This document shows, in pieces, positions 44,302 to 52,769 of a stretch of 64,000 nucleotides of DNA. The notes under the pieces were generated by a model. It was not told where the DNA came from. It made no database searches and was given only the letters and a program-made list of their open reading frames with translations. Source of the DNA: Chitinophaga costaii (GTDB taxonomy: Bacteria > Bacteroidota > Bacteroidia > Chitinophagales > Chitinophagaceae); the NCBI RefSeq assembly GCF_900094705.1, contig NZ_FMAR01000013.1, positions 81,111 through 145,110 on the forward strand. The letters run 5' to 3'. The first letter of the stretch is position 1. Each line of letters opens with the position of its first letter. A program made the translations under genes and the position numbers.

Positions 44302-45021
44302 ATGAACGTCCAGCTTTTTATTCCATGCTTTGTAGACCAGTTGTTTCCGGAAACCGCATTCAATATGGTAAAGGTGTTGGAAAAGCTGGGGTGTACCGTC
44401 AGTTACAATACCGAACAGACCTGCTGCGGCCAGCCCGCTTTTAACGCAGGCTACCAGGATGAGTGCCGCTCTGTGGCCACTAAGTTTGTAAAAGACTTTA
44501 CCCCTTATGATTATATAGTAGCCCCCAGTGGCTCTTGCACCGGCTTCGTACGCAACTTTTACGGCAAGTTGTTCGACAACTCTGCTACCCACAACGAGGT
44601 GAAACAACTGCGTAAAAATTTATATGAATTCACCGAATTCCTGGTAGATATTTTAGGCGTTACAGACCTGGGTGCTACGCTCAATGGCGTAGGCACCTAC
44701 CACGATGCCTGCGGCGCGCTGCGCGAATGCGGTATTAAGGAAGGCCCCCGCAAACTGCTGGAAAAGGTGAAAGGGCTGGAACTGCACGAAATGACCGATT
44801 GCGAAACCTGCTGTGGCTTTGGAGGAACGTTTGCCGTGAAGTTTGAACCCATCTCCATTGGCATGGGCGAGCAAAAAGTACATAATGCAGTAAATAGCGG
44901 AGCCGATTACCTCATCTCTACAGACCTGTCCTGCCTCATGCACCTGGATGGTTACATCCGCAAGCATGGCAACAATATTAAGATCATGCACATTGCCGAC
45001 GTACTGGCAAGTGGATGGTAA
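44302..45021 (+). CDS. Fe-S oxidoreductase with two CCG domains (LutA-like)
   Basis: A 239-residue cytosolic protein with two Cys-rich CCG motifs, EQTCCGQPAFNAGY and CETCCGFGGTF, and further Cys near the N-terminus and middle. It matches LutA/LldE-type proteins, which act with LutB and LutC in lactate oxidation as Fe-S subunits. LutB and LutC genes are not adjacent, so a stand-alone role or remote partners must be assumed. It starts 39 bp after ribH. Confidence 0.88.
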   Translation: MNVQLFIPCFVDQLFPETAFNMVKVLEKLGCTVSYNTEQTCCGQPAFNAGYQDECRSVATKFVKDFTPYDYIVAPSGSCTGFVRNFYGKLFDNSATHNEVKQLRKNLYEFTEFLVDILGVTDLGATLNGVGTYHDACGALRECGIKEGPRKLLEKVKGLELHEMTDCETCCGFGGTFAVKFEPISIGMGEQKVHNAVNSGADYLISTDLSCLMHLDGYIRKHGNNIKIMHIADVLASGW

Positions 45022-45040
45022 CCTAATTAAGCAGCAAACA

Positions 45041-45457
45041 ATGAACTACTGGCTGGTAAAATCAGAACCATTTAAATATTCCTGGGAACAATTTGTAAAA
45101 GATAAAAAGACATTTTGGGACGGCGTACGCAATTATGAAGCCCGTAACAACCTCCGCGCCATGCAGAAAGGCGACTTGCTTTTCTGGTATCATAGCAATG
45201 AGGGCAAAGAGATTGTAGGCATAGCCGAAGTGGTGAAAACAGCCTACCAAGACCCCACCACGCCCGATCCTAACTGGGTAGTGGTAGACCTGAAGCCGGT
45301 AAAGCCATTCAAAAAGTTTGTAACCCTCGCCCAGATAAAAGCAGAGAAACGCCTGGAAAATATGGCCCTGGTGCGCCGTGGCCGTATTTCTGTAGTACCC
45401 GTTACCCCCCAGGAGTGGGCGGTAGTAATGGAAATGGGAGATATGCAGACGCCCTAA
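45041..45457 (+). CDS. EVE (PUA-like) domain protein
   Basis: A 138-residue single-domain protein: MNYWLVKSEPFKYSWEQF at the start, FWDGVRNYEARNNLRAMQKGDL, and a GIAEVV strand. EVE domains recognise modified bases and are related to human THYN1. This short single-domain form suggests binding of modified DNA or RNA bases, but the target is unknown. The start is Met 45041; the longer frame is a shadow of the preceding gene. Confidence 0.9.
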   Translation: MNYWLVKSEPFKYSWEQFVKDKKTFWDGVRNYEARNNLRAMQKGDLLFWYHSNEGKEIVGIAEVVKTAYQDPTTPDPNWVVVDLKPVKPFKKFVTLAQIKAEKRLENMALVRRGRISVVPVTPQEWAVVMEMGDMQTP

Positions 45458-45502
45458 TAATAACACCCTTAGCCCTTTATTAATATAGCCTATACATTTA
45501 TT

Positions 45503-46183
45503 ATGAAATTAAAACTGGTAGTACTCACCGGAGCCGGCATCAGTGCAGAAAGTGGCTTGCGCACCTTTCGGGATATGGACGGACTTTGGGAAGGGTACGA
45601 TGTGTACGAAGTAGCCTCGCAGGAAGGATGGAACAAAAACCCGCAACAGGTACTGGACTTTTACAACGCGCGCCGTCATGATGTACGGAAAGCCTTGCCC
45701 AATGCCGCCCATACCGGGCTGGCCAAGCTGGAAGAAAAATATGATGTGCGCATCATTACCCAAAATATAGACGATCTCCATGAGCGGGGCGGCTCCTCCA
45801 ACGTGCTGCACCTGCACGGGGAAATTACCAAAACCCGCAGCGTGCGCAATGAACACCAAACCTATCCCTATGTGGCAGACATCCACCTGGGCAACCTGGC
45901 GGCAGATGGTGGGCAGCTGCGTCCTTTCATCGTATGGTTTGGCGAAGAAGTGCCACTCATAGAAAAGGCCGTGGAAGAAGTGATGCAGGCAGATATCTTC
46001 GTGATTATCGGTACTTCCCTGGCCGTATACCCTGCGGCGGGCCTGCTGGATGTAACGCGCGGCAACATTCCCAAATACCTTATCGACAAAAACATTTCTG
46101 CGATAACTGGTTTTCACCAGATCAAAACCATTGCACTACCGGCTACTTTGGGCGTGCAGCAGTTGATCAAAGAATTGATGTAA
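45503..46183 (+). CDS. Sirtuin (SIR2) NAD-dependent deacylase without zinc cysteines
   Basis: A 226-residue class III (SIRT5/CobB-like) sirtuin. The NAD site is GAGISAESGLRTFR, the core has TQNIDDLHERGG, and the catalytic His is in LHLHGE. The YxxR motif (YNAR) that gives desuccinylase/demalonylase preference in this class is present. The usual four zinc Cys are absent: the protein has no Cys at all, and the zinc module is replaced by a short segment near residues 110-135. It should still deacylate lysines, but its fold in that region must rely on other contacts. Confidence 0.9.
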   Translation: MKLKLVVLTGAGISAESGLRTFRDMDGLWEGYDVYEVASQEGWNKNPQQVLDFYNARRHDVRKALPNAAHTGLAKLEEKYDVRIITQNIDDLHERGGSSNVLHLHGEITKTRSVRNEHQTYPYVADIHLGNLAADGGQLRPFIVWFGEEVPLIEKAVEEVMQADIFVIIGTSLAVYPAAGLLDVTRGNIPKYLIDKNISAITGFHQIKTIALPATLGVQQLIKELM

Positions 46184-46197
46184 TGCTTGGCTTGCAC

Positions 46198-46229
46198 AAA
46201 AAAAAGCCGCCTTCTCTCAGAAAGCGGCT
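46198..46229 (-). terminator. Terminator of the saccharopine dehydrogenase-like gene
   Basis: Arms 46205-46210 and 46224-46229 with further inner pairs; on the minus strand a run of eight T follows. Confidence 0.82.
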
Positions 46230-46252
46230 GCTTAAAATGACTTCATTTTTTT

Positions 46253-47581
46253 CTATTCAAAACTCTCCACAAATTTAATGTCAAAATCCTCCAGTTCCCG
46301 CAGCACCGGGTTGTAGATTTCCGGCAGAATGGGGATGTGCAGGCCTTTAAGCCCTACTTTGTCCGACAGCAGCAGCTTAGCCATGATGCCCAATGGCAGG
46401 CCCACCGTCTTGGCCATAGCGGTATGCGTGGCATTTTCACCCTGTACAATCAGAAAGCTGTTAATTCGGGTGGGCAGGTTACGGCGCTCAAATTCTATCT
46501 CGTGTAGCATCACAATCAGGTCGCGGTCGGTACTCTCCATCTTTAACTTGGTATCCAGGAGGTGTTGCAGGATGTCGGCGTTCGAGCGTTCGCCCAGGTT
46601 TATTTCCTCCCCATTCAGAATACCCAGGAATTTTAACTGCCGGATCACTTTGGATTTGCTGCTTACGCCCAGGTATTGGGCAATGGTTTCTTCGTGCGAG
46701 AGGCCTGGTGTGCGCTCGGTTACCTGTTGGCTGGCCCATTGAAAGTAGGGTAATTGGTCGGTAGCTTGCTTATCGCCATCGCGGGTAAGGCCTAGTTTCA
46801 CCAAGGCATTCCACCCTTCGCAGAAATCGGGGAAACGCAGGGTGGCACGCTGGAAGGTATGGATGTTTTCCAGGTTATAGGATTGCATATATCCCAGCGA
46901 ATCGCGATTGGGGTAGTAGGCCAGTTTGCCGATGCTAGGCACCTGCACCGTCTTGTTATGGTCGAAAAGCTGTTCGTAGCTTACTTCCTTCACCTTGCCT
47001 TTCTCTTTGTACACGGCGCCGGCGCTGCCTGCCAGCACTACGTTACGTGAGTTCCACGAAATTTTATAGTGCCAGGGATTATCATTGCTTTCGGGCGATA
47101 TAAGACCACCGCAGTAGGATTTGAATGAAAATATCTGCCCACCCTTTTTCTCAATGCTATGAATAAGTTTCATCGCCGACATGTGATCCAGTCCCGGGTC
47201 CAGGCCCATTTCATACAGGAAGAGCAGGCCAGCAGCGTCGATATCCGGCTGTAATTTTTTCACTTCATCATCCAGGTAGGAAGCAGTAAGCAGATTTTTT
47301 TTAAACCGCAGGCAGTCCCTGGCCACGAGAATGTGGAGGGCGGGCGGCAGTAGGGAAATTACCAGGTCGGCTTCCGCCAGGAGTGGTTCCCGGGCAGTAG
47401 CGTCGGTAACGTCCAGTGCTACGGGTGTAGCGTAGTAGGATTTACCTGTTTTTGACTTTACCAGTTGTAGGTCATGATCGGCAACGGTTACATGCCATTT
47501 CTGTCGGGCTGCATTTTGTAGCAAGTAGTCGATCAGAACGGTGGCAGATCTTCCGGCGCCAAACAATAGAATGTTTTTCAT
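46253..47581 (-). CDS. Saccharopine dehydrogenase-like oxidoreductase
   Basis: A 442-residue protein with an N-terminal Rossmann fold (ILLFGAGRSATVLIDYLL), the segment LVISLLPPALH, and a saccharopine-dehydrogenase C-terminal domain (LYEMGLDPGLDHMSAMKLI, YCGGL). It matches the LYS9-type group that forms or cleaves saccharopine with NADP. In Bacteroidota it may act in lysine breakdown, but the direction cannot be told. It is a single-gene unit. Confidence 0.88.
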   Translation of the reverse strand: MKNILLFGAGRSATVLIDYLLQNAARQKWHVTVADHDLQLVKSKTGKSYYATPVALDVTDATAREPLLAEADLVISLLPPALHILVARDCLRFKKNLLTASYLDDEVKKLQPDIDAAGLLFLYEMGLDPGLDHMSAMKLIHSIEKKGGQIFSFKSYCGGLISPESNDNPWHYKISWNSRNVVLAGSAGAVYKEKGKVKEVSYEQLFDHNKTVQVPSIGKLAYYPNRDSLGYMQSYNLENIHTFQRATLRFPDFCEGWNALVKLGLTRDGDKQATDQLPYFQWASQQVTERTPGLSHEETIAQYLGVSSKSKVIRQLKFLGILNGEEINLGERSNADILQHLLDTKLKMESTDRDLIVMLHEIEFERRNLPTRINSFLIVQGENATHTAMAKTVGLPLGIMAKLLLSDKVGLKGLHIPILPEIYNPVLRELEDFDIKFVESFE

Positions 47582-47986
47582 AGTAATTGTACAATCGTTT
47601 AATTGATGTGTGGGCCATTACAAACAAGCACTTGTGTTAATGTTCGAGATTAAAAGTAGTATTGGTTTGCGACCGCATTACATATTTTAATTGTCCCCTT
47701 AAAATGTATTGGTAGCCAGTTATATACATTTTAGTTGCAGGTAAATTGAGGAGGAAAATGTATGCTGATTATTCTGCATATAAGATATTCTCCTAAATCG
47801 ATTACAAAATTAATCACCCTAGGGTTAAGGCAGCGTTAATGTTCAGCTAAATATTCCTTAGAAATCCATGAGTGGTAATGTGTTATTGCGGATAATCTTC
47901 ATGCATGCAGTGGCAAGGCAGGGATAGCTGCTGCTTATCTATCATATCCTGGATATGTTTAAAAGTAAGGAATGAAGCTGCCTTTA

Positions 47987-48073
47987 CAACGCGGTGCATA
48001 GGCCCAGGTTAAAGCGTACCGGGGCTATATTTACGCCCGGTATCCTATCACGTTGGGCCTATTCAACGCGTTG
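47987..48073. other. Long imperfect hairpin, possible RNA element
   Basis: Three nested stems: CAACGCG (47987-47993) with 48067-48073; ATAGGCCCA (47998-48006) with 48054-48062; and an inner GTACCGGG/CCCGGTAT stem (48016-48023 with 48036-48043). The outer two are perfect over 7 and 9 bp and separated by 4-base symmetrical loops. No T-run follows. Confidence 0.65.
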
Positions 48074-48384
48074 GTTACAGGATATAGCGTACCAGGGGAA
48101 AGAGCGCTTCCTCATTGGCGTTGGAAACGGAATTGCGGGCAGTAAAATGCATGCGTTGGGATGTATGAAAAGCTTTAAGATTTCTTTAACAAAAAGATTT
48201 TCCTGCTAACAATCATGTGCAAGATAAATTGAACCGTTCCAAAGTATTGAAAATTAGAACACTAGCAGCGTGCAAAAGTCTATCTGCCATAGATGGGCTG
48301 TAGCAGGCCTAAAATGAAGAGGGAAATGCCTTTCTGGATTGCCCACACCTTATCCACAAGCGCGGAAATGTGGCACGAATGGGC

Positions 48385-48392
48385 TATATTTG
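48385..48392 (+). promoter_or_regulatory. -7 box of gyrA
   Basis: TATATTTG with a leader of about 38 bases to ATG 48437. Confidence 0.5.
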
Positions 48393-48436
48393 CGCTGCAT
48401 TGAAGATTACAGAAAAACCTGTAAACCAATAAACTA

Positions 48437-51073
48437 ATGATAGAAAACCAGGATAATTTAGAAAATCCCGAGAACCAGGACGGTGGCGACGATAGTCGTA
48501 TTGTCCGGATCAACATCGAAGAGCAAATGAAGACGGCTTATATCGACTATTCCATGTCGGTGATTGTGGGTCGTGCCTTGCCGGATGTAAGGGACGGTTT
48601 GAAGCCGGTGCATCGCCGTGTACTGTTTGGAATGAAAGAGTTGGGCAATGGCAGCAACAAACCTTACAAAAAATCCGCCCGTATCGTAGGGGAAGTAATG
48701 GGTAAATACCATCCCCACGGCGATGCATCCATTTATGACACCATTGTACGCCTGGCCCAACACTGGTCTATGCGTTACCCCATGGTAGACGGACAAGGTA
48801 ACTTCGGATCGGTAGATGGTGATATGCCGGCAGCCATGCGTTATACGGAAATCCGTTTGCAGAAGATCGCAGAAGCCTTGTTGGAAGATCTTGATAAAGA
48901 TACGGTAGACTTTACCCTTAACTTCGATGATACCCTAGAAGAGCCCACGGTATTGCCTACCCGTATTCCCAACTTGCTGGTAAACGGCGCGGCGGGCATT
49001 GCGGTAGGGATGGCTACGAATATTATGCCCCACAACCTTTCGGAAGTGGTGGACGCATGCGTGGCTGTTATCGATAACCGGGATTTGTCCATAGACGATA
49101 TTATAAAGCATGTTAAAGCGCCCGATTTCCCAACAGGTGGTGTCATCTATGGGTATGAAGGGGTGAAACAAGGCTTTGAAACCGGCCGTGGCCGCGTAGT
49201 GGTAAGAGGCCGCATCAACGTAGAAACTTCCAAGGCTGGCCGCGAAAGATTAGTCATCTACGAACTGCCCTACCAGATCAATAAAGCCGTGCTCCACCAG
49301 AAAATTGCACAACTGGTCAACGATAAGATCATCGAAGGAATCTCCGATGTGCGGGATGAGTCGGACCGCGATGGTATGCGCCTGGTGATAGATCTGAAAC
49401 GGGAAGCAATTGCCAATGTGGTCATTAACCAACTGTTCAAATACTCTGAATTACAAACCTCTTACGGTATCAATAACGTGGCACTGGTAAAAGGCCGTCC
49501 GCGTATCCTTAATATCAAAGAACTACTCACCGAGTTTATAGATTTCCGTCATGAAGTGGTGGTGCGCCGTACCAACTTCGAACTGCGGGAAGCCGAAAAA
49601 CGCGCCCATATCCTGGCGGGATACCTCATCGCCCTGGATCACCTGGATGAAGTGATCTCCCTGATCCGCAACTCCAGAAGCCCGGACGAAGCAAAGGAAG
49701 GATTGATCACCAACTTCCAGCTGAGTGAAATACAGGCCAAGGCTATCCTGGAACTGCGTTTACAGCGCCTTACTGGTATGGAACGCGACAAGATCCGCGA
49801 GGAATACGAAAGCATCATGAAACTCATTGCACACCTGAAAGATATTTTAAGCAATGAAAGCCTGCGTTTCCAAATTATCAAGGAGGAACTGGAAGATGTA
49901 AAGAAGCGTTTTGGCGACGAGCGCAAAACCGAAATTCAGTACCTGGCCAGTGAAATGCGGATTGAAGATATTATTGCCGAGGAAGATGTAGTGATCACCA
50001 TTTCCCACCTGGGTTATATTAAACGTACTTCCGCCTACGATTTCCGCCAGCAGAAACGCGGTGGCCGTGGAGCCATTGGGGGCAAAACCCGTGACGAGGA
50101 TTACATTGAACATCTCTTCGTGGCCTCTACCCACCATACCATGCTGTTCTTTACCGAAAAAGGACGCTGCTTCTGGCTAAAGGTATATGAGATACCGGAA
50201 GGGGAGAAGCAAGGCAAGGGTCGCGCCATTCAAAACCTGATTAACCTCCCACCCGAAGATAAGATCCGCGCGATCATTGACATTAAAGACCTGAGCGATA
50301 GTGAATTTATCAATAACCACTACATCCTGCTGTGTACCCAGCGGGGTATCATCAAAAAAACCTTGCTGGAAGAATTTTCCCGTCCGCGTCAGAACGGTGT
50401 AAATGCGATCACCATCAACGATGGAGACCGATTGCTGGATGTGAAACTGACCGACGGCAGCAGTGAGGTAATGATGGCATTACGCTCCGGCCGGGCCATT
50501 CGCTTCCCGGAAGATGCCGTACGTGATACAGGCCGTGGTGCCATTGGTGTACGAGGTATTGAGGTAGATAATGAGCATGATGAAGTAGTTGGTATGATTT
50601 GTGCGAAAAAGGACGACGATGCACACACCGTCCTGGTAGTTTCTGAAAGAGGGTTCGGCAAACGGACCGGTATAGAAGAGTACCGGGTCACTAACCGGGG
50701 TGGAAAGGGCGTGAAAACGATCAATATCACCGAGAAAACCGGCAGGCTGATCGCCATCATGAATGTTACAGAAAAAGACGATCTGATGATCACCTGTAAA
50801 TCCGGCATTACCATCCGGATGGCGGTTCGGGATGTGCGTGAAGCTGGCAGAGCTACCCAGGGCGTAAGACTGATACGCCTGGATGATAACGATTCCATTG
50901 CCGCTATTGCCCGCCTTGACGAACAGGAAGAACAGGTGGATCTGGTAGAAGAAGGCATGGTGCAGGAAGCCGTGATCATTGATCCGGAAACTCTTTCCGC
51001 AGATGACCTGGCCGGAGAAACGCCCGCCGATGAGGAAGGGGAAGCCGAAAAAGACGAACCAACAACAGAATAA
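48437..51073 (+). CDS. gyrA: DNA gyrase subunit A
   Basis: An 878-residue gyrase A subunit that cuts and reseals DNA for supercoiling with GyrB. The N-terminal domain has SVIVGRALPDVRDGLKP, the quinolone region HPHGDASIYD (residues 92-101), and the active Tyr in AMRYTE near residue 136. The C-terminal beta-pinwheel holds a GyrA box (QQKRGGRG), so it is GyrA and not ParC. An acidic tail closes the protein. At the position equal to E. coli Ser83 it has Ala97; Asp101 is conserved at the Asp87 position. Confidence 0.97.
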   Translation: MIENQDNLENPENQDGGDDSRIVRINIEEQMKTAYIDYSMSVIVGRALPDVRDGLKPVHRRVLFGMKELGNGSNKPYKKSARIVGEVMGKYHPHGDASIYDTIVRLAQHWSMRYPMVDGQGNFGSVDGDMPAAMRYTEIRLQKIAEALLEDLDKDTVDFTLNFDDTLEEPTVLPTRIPNLLVNGAAGIAVGMATNIMPHNLSEVVDACVAVIDNRDLSIDDIIKHVKAPDFPTGGVIYGYEGVKQGFETGRGRVVVRGRINVETSKAGRERLVIYELPYQINKAVLHQKIAQLVNDKIIEGISDVRDESDRDGMRLVIDLKREAIANVVINQLFKYSELQTSYGINNVALVKGRPRILNIKELLTEFIDFRHEVVVRRTNFELREAEKRAHILAGYLIALDHLDEVISLIRNSRSPDEAKEGLITNFQLSEIQAKAILELRLQRLTGMERDKIREEYESIMKLIAHLKDILSNESLRFQIIKEELEDVKKRFGDERKTEIQYLASEMRIEDIIAEEDVVITISHLGYIKRTSAYDFRQQKRGGRGAIGGKTRDEDYIEHLFVASTHHTMLFFTEKGRCFWLKVYEIPEGEKQGKGRAIQNLINLPPEDKIRAIIDIKDLSDSEFINNHYILLCTQRGIIKKTLLEEFSRPRQNGVNAITINDGDRLLDVKLTDGSSEVMMALRSGRAIRFPEDAVRDTGRGAIGVRGIEVDNEHDEVVGMICAKKDDDAHTVLVVSERGFGKRTGIEEYRVTNRGGKGVKTINITEKTGRLIAIMNVTEKDDLMITCKSGITIRMAVRDVREAGRATQGVRLIRLDDNDSIAAIARLDEQEEQVDLVEEGMVQEAVIIDPETLSADDLAGETPADEEGEAEKDEPTTE

Positions 51074-51099
51074 GGTTAATTTACAACAGTGAAATAATA

Positions 51100-51136
51100 A
51101 TGGCTGTCATCCGCTACCTATGCGGATGACAGCCAT
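51100..51136 (+). other. Perfect 15-bp hairpin after gyrA, no T-run
   Basis: Arms 51100-51114 and 51122-51136 are perfectly complementary with a 7-base loop. No T-run follows on the plus strand, so it is not a classical intrinsic terminator. It starts 27 bases after the gyrA stop and may stabilise the mRNA end. Confidence 0.7.
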
Positions 51137-51370
51137 GCAGGAAGCCTGTAGCACCGCAACGGATATGTAGCAGCTTCAAAAGTGTGTGCTGGAACCACAG
51201 CGAGAACGTTATGTACAGGAACTGATCTTATTTCGCTTGCCCAAATTTTTTATATAGATAAAAAACGCTGTGCAAAGTTTGCATTTTGTACAGACGCCCC
51301 ATATTTTTACTGGAACCTTTAAAAATTATAACTGCGCAGGCCATGCCCGCCACCTTTAAATTTAGAGCAC

Positions 51371-52621
51371 ATGAAAAAATTAATGGTATCCCTTCTCTTT
51401 TGCTCAGCCACGATGGCTGCTATGGCGCAGAGAGCGAAAGTGAACAGTGCGGAAGATTACCTAAAAAGTAACGAGCCAGAGAAAGCCCAGGCAGACATTA
51501 ATGCCGCTTTGCAAAATGACAAAACTAAGAATGATGCAAAAACCTGGTACGTAAAAGGAAAAGTGGAAGAAGCATTATCTACTAAGAACAAAAGTGTTCC
51601 CCTGGCAGATTCTGCTTATGAGGCTTATAAAAAAGCCCTGGATATTAATCCAAAATTGCCGGACGCCGTATTGGAAATGCATCAACGCATGTATAACTTG
51701 TACGCCATCATTGGCAACGCTGGTTATGAAGCCTTGAACAACCAGAAATGGGATAGCGCCGCTGGTTATTTTAACCGCGCCCAGGACTTGGCCAATTATT
51801 ACAATGGTAAGAATATGGCTGGCACCATTCCTACAGATACCTCTATGATCTTCTACAGTGGCTACGCTTTGCAACAGGCCGGCCAGAAAGATAGCGCCCT
51901 GGTGCGTTTACAAAAGGCTGCCGACCTGCAATTTTCCAAGGAGGCTGCACTGTATGTAGTACTGGGTCAGGATTACGAAGAAAAAGGCGACAGTGCTAAT
52001 TGGCTGAAAGCCATAGAAGAAGGGAAGAAACTTTTCCCCAAAGACAAACGCTTTAACGACATGGAGCTGGTGTACTACGCCAAAACCGGTAAAACTTCCG
52101 AGCTTACTTCCATGCTGGACAAAAAGCTGGCAGAAAACCCGAATGATTTTAATACCGTACTGGATTATGCCATCCGCATGGATAACCTGGCTAACCCCCA
52201 TACTGAAAAAGGGGAAGACGCTCCCAAACCTGCTAACTACGATGAGTTGATGGGCAAAGCCGAAACCGGGTATAAGAAAGCGGTAGAACTGAATGGTAGC
52301 GACGCAGTAGCTAATTTCCAACTGGGCGCCCTCTATTTTAACCGCGCGGTGGGTTTCAATAAAGACCTGAACGCGATGGACAGCAAAGGCCAGGGTTCAC
52401 CCAAAGGCAAGGAACTGCAAACCAAAGTTGAAGGTTTGATGAACCAGGCATTGCCTTTCTTTGAAAAAGCAGAAGACGGTTTCGCCGCCAAAGGAACCAG
52501 CATAGAGCCGAGCGATAAACAAACCTACCAAAGCTGCCTGTATGCCCTGCAAAAGATCTACGCGATCAAGAACCAGACAGACAAGGTAGAAGCTGTGAAA
52601 AAGAAACTGGAATCGCTGTAA
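51371..52621 (+). CDS. Secreted TPR-repeat protein
   Basis: A 416-residue protein with a signal peptide (MKKLMVSLLFCSATMAAMAQ) followed by helical TPR-like repeats: EDYLKSNEPEKAQADINAAL, SAYEAYKKALDINPKLPDAV, ALVRLQKAADLQFSKEAALY, and MGKAETGYKKAVELNGSDAV. It should be a periplasmic scaffold for protein-protein contacts. No enzymatic domain is visible. It stands alone with its own terminator. Confidence 0.83.
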   Translation: MKKLMVSLLFCSATMAAMAQRAKVNSAEDYLKSNEPEKAQADINAALQNDKTKNDAKTWYVKGKVEEALSTKNKSVPLADSAYEAYKKALDINPKLPDAVLEMHQRMYNLYAIIGNAGYEALNNQKWDSAAGYFNRAQDLANYYNGKNMAGTIPTDTSMIFYSGYALQQAGQKDSALVRLQKAADLQFSKEAALYVVLGQDYEEKGDSANWLKAIEEGKKLFPKDKRFNDMELVYYAKTGKTSELTSMLDKKLAENPNDFNTVLDYAIRMDNLANPHTEKGEDAPKPANYDELMGKAETGYKKAVELNGSDAVANFQLGALYFNRAVGFNKDLNAMDSKGQGSPKGKELQTKVEGLMNQALPFFEKAEDGFAAKGTSIEPSDKQTYQSCLYALQKIYAIKNQTDKVEAVKKKLESL

Positions 52622-52644
52622 GCGAATTCCTGAAAATAACTTAC

Positions 52645-52687
52645 AAAGCGCACCCGTTGGCAATGTCCGGCGGGTGCGCTTTGTTTT
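52645..52687 (+). terminator. Rho-independent terminator
   Basis: A 12-bp stem (52645-52656 with 52671-52682) with a T-rich tail (GTTTTAT). Confidence 0.82.
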
Positions 52688-52769
52688 ATCTCCGCTTTCC
52701 ATTTCCATCCGTATTCGGGCATTGTCATATAAATAAAATACATATATTTACGGTAGACTATCCATACCT

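Larger units (their letters stand above)
47582..48436. other. Long intergenic region upstream of gyrA
   Basis: About 855 bases with no convincing gene. A 71-codon frame at 47994 overlaps a hairpin and resembles nothing. The sequence AAAATGTAT occurs at 47701 and 47755, with its inverse ATACATTTT at 47724, forming a small imperfect repeat set. A structured hairpin lies at 47987-48073 and the gyrA promoter at 48385. Confidence 0.55.

Noticed and set aside
47994..48209. 71-codon frame in the gyrA upstream gap
   Set aside because: It spans the hairpin, starts with GTG, and resembles no protein.
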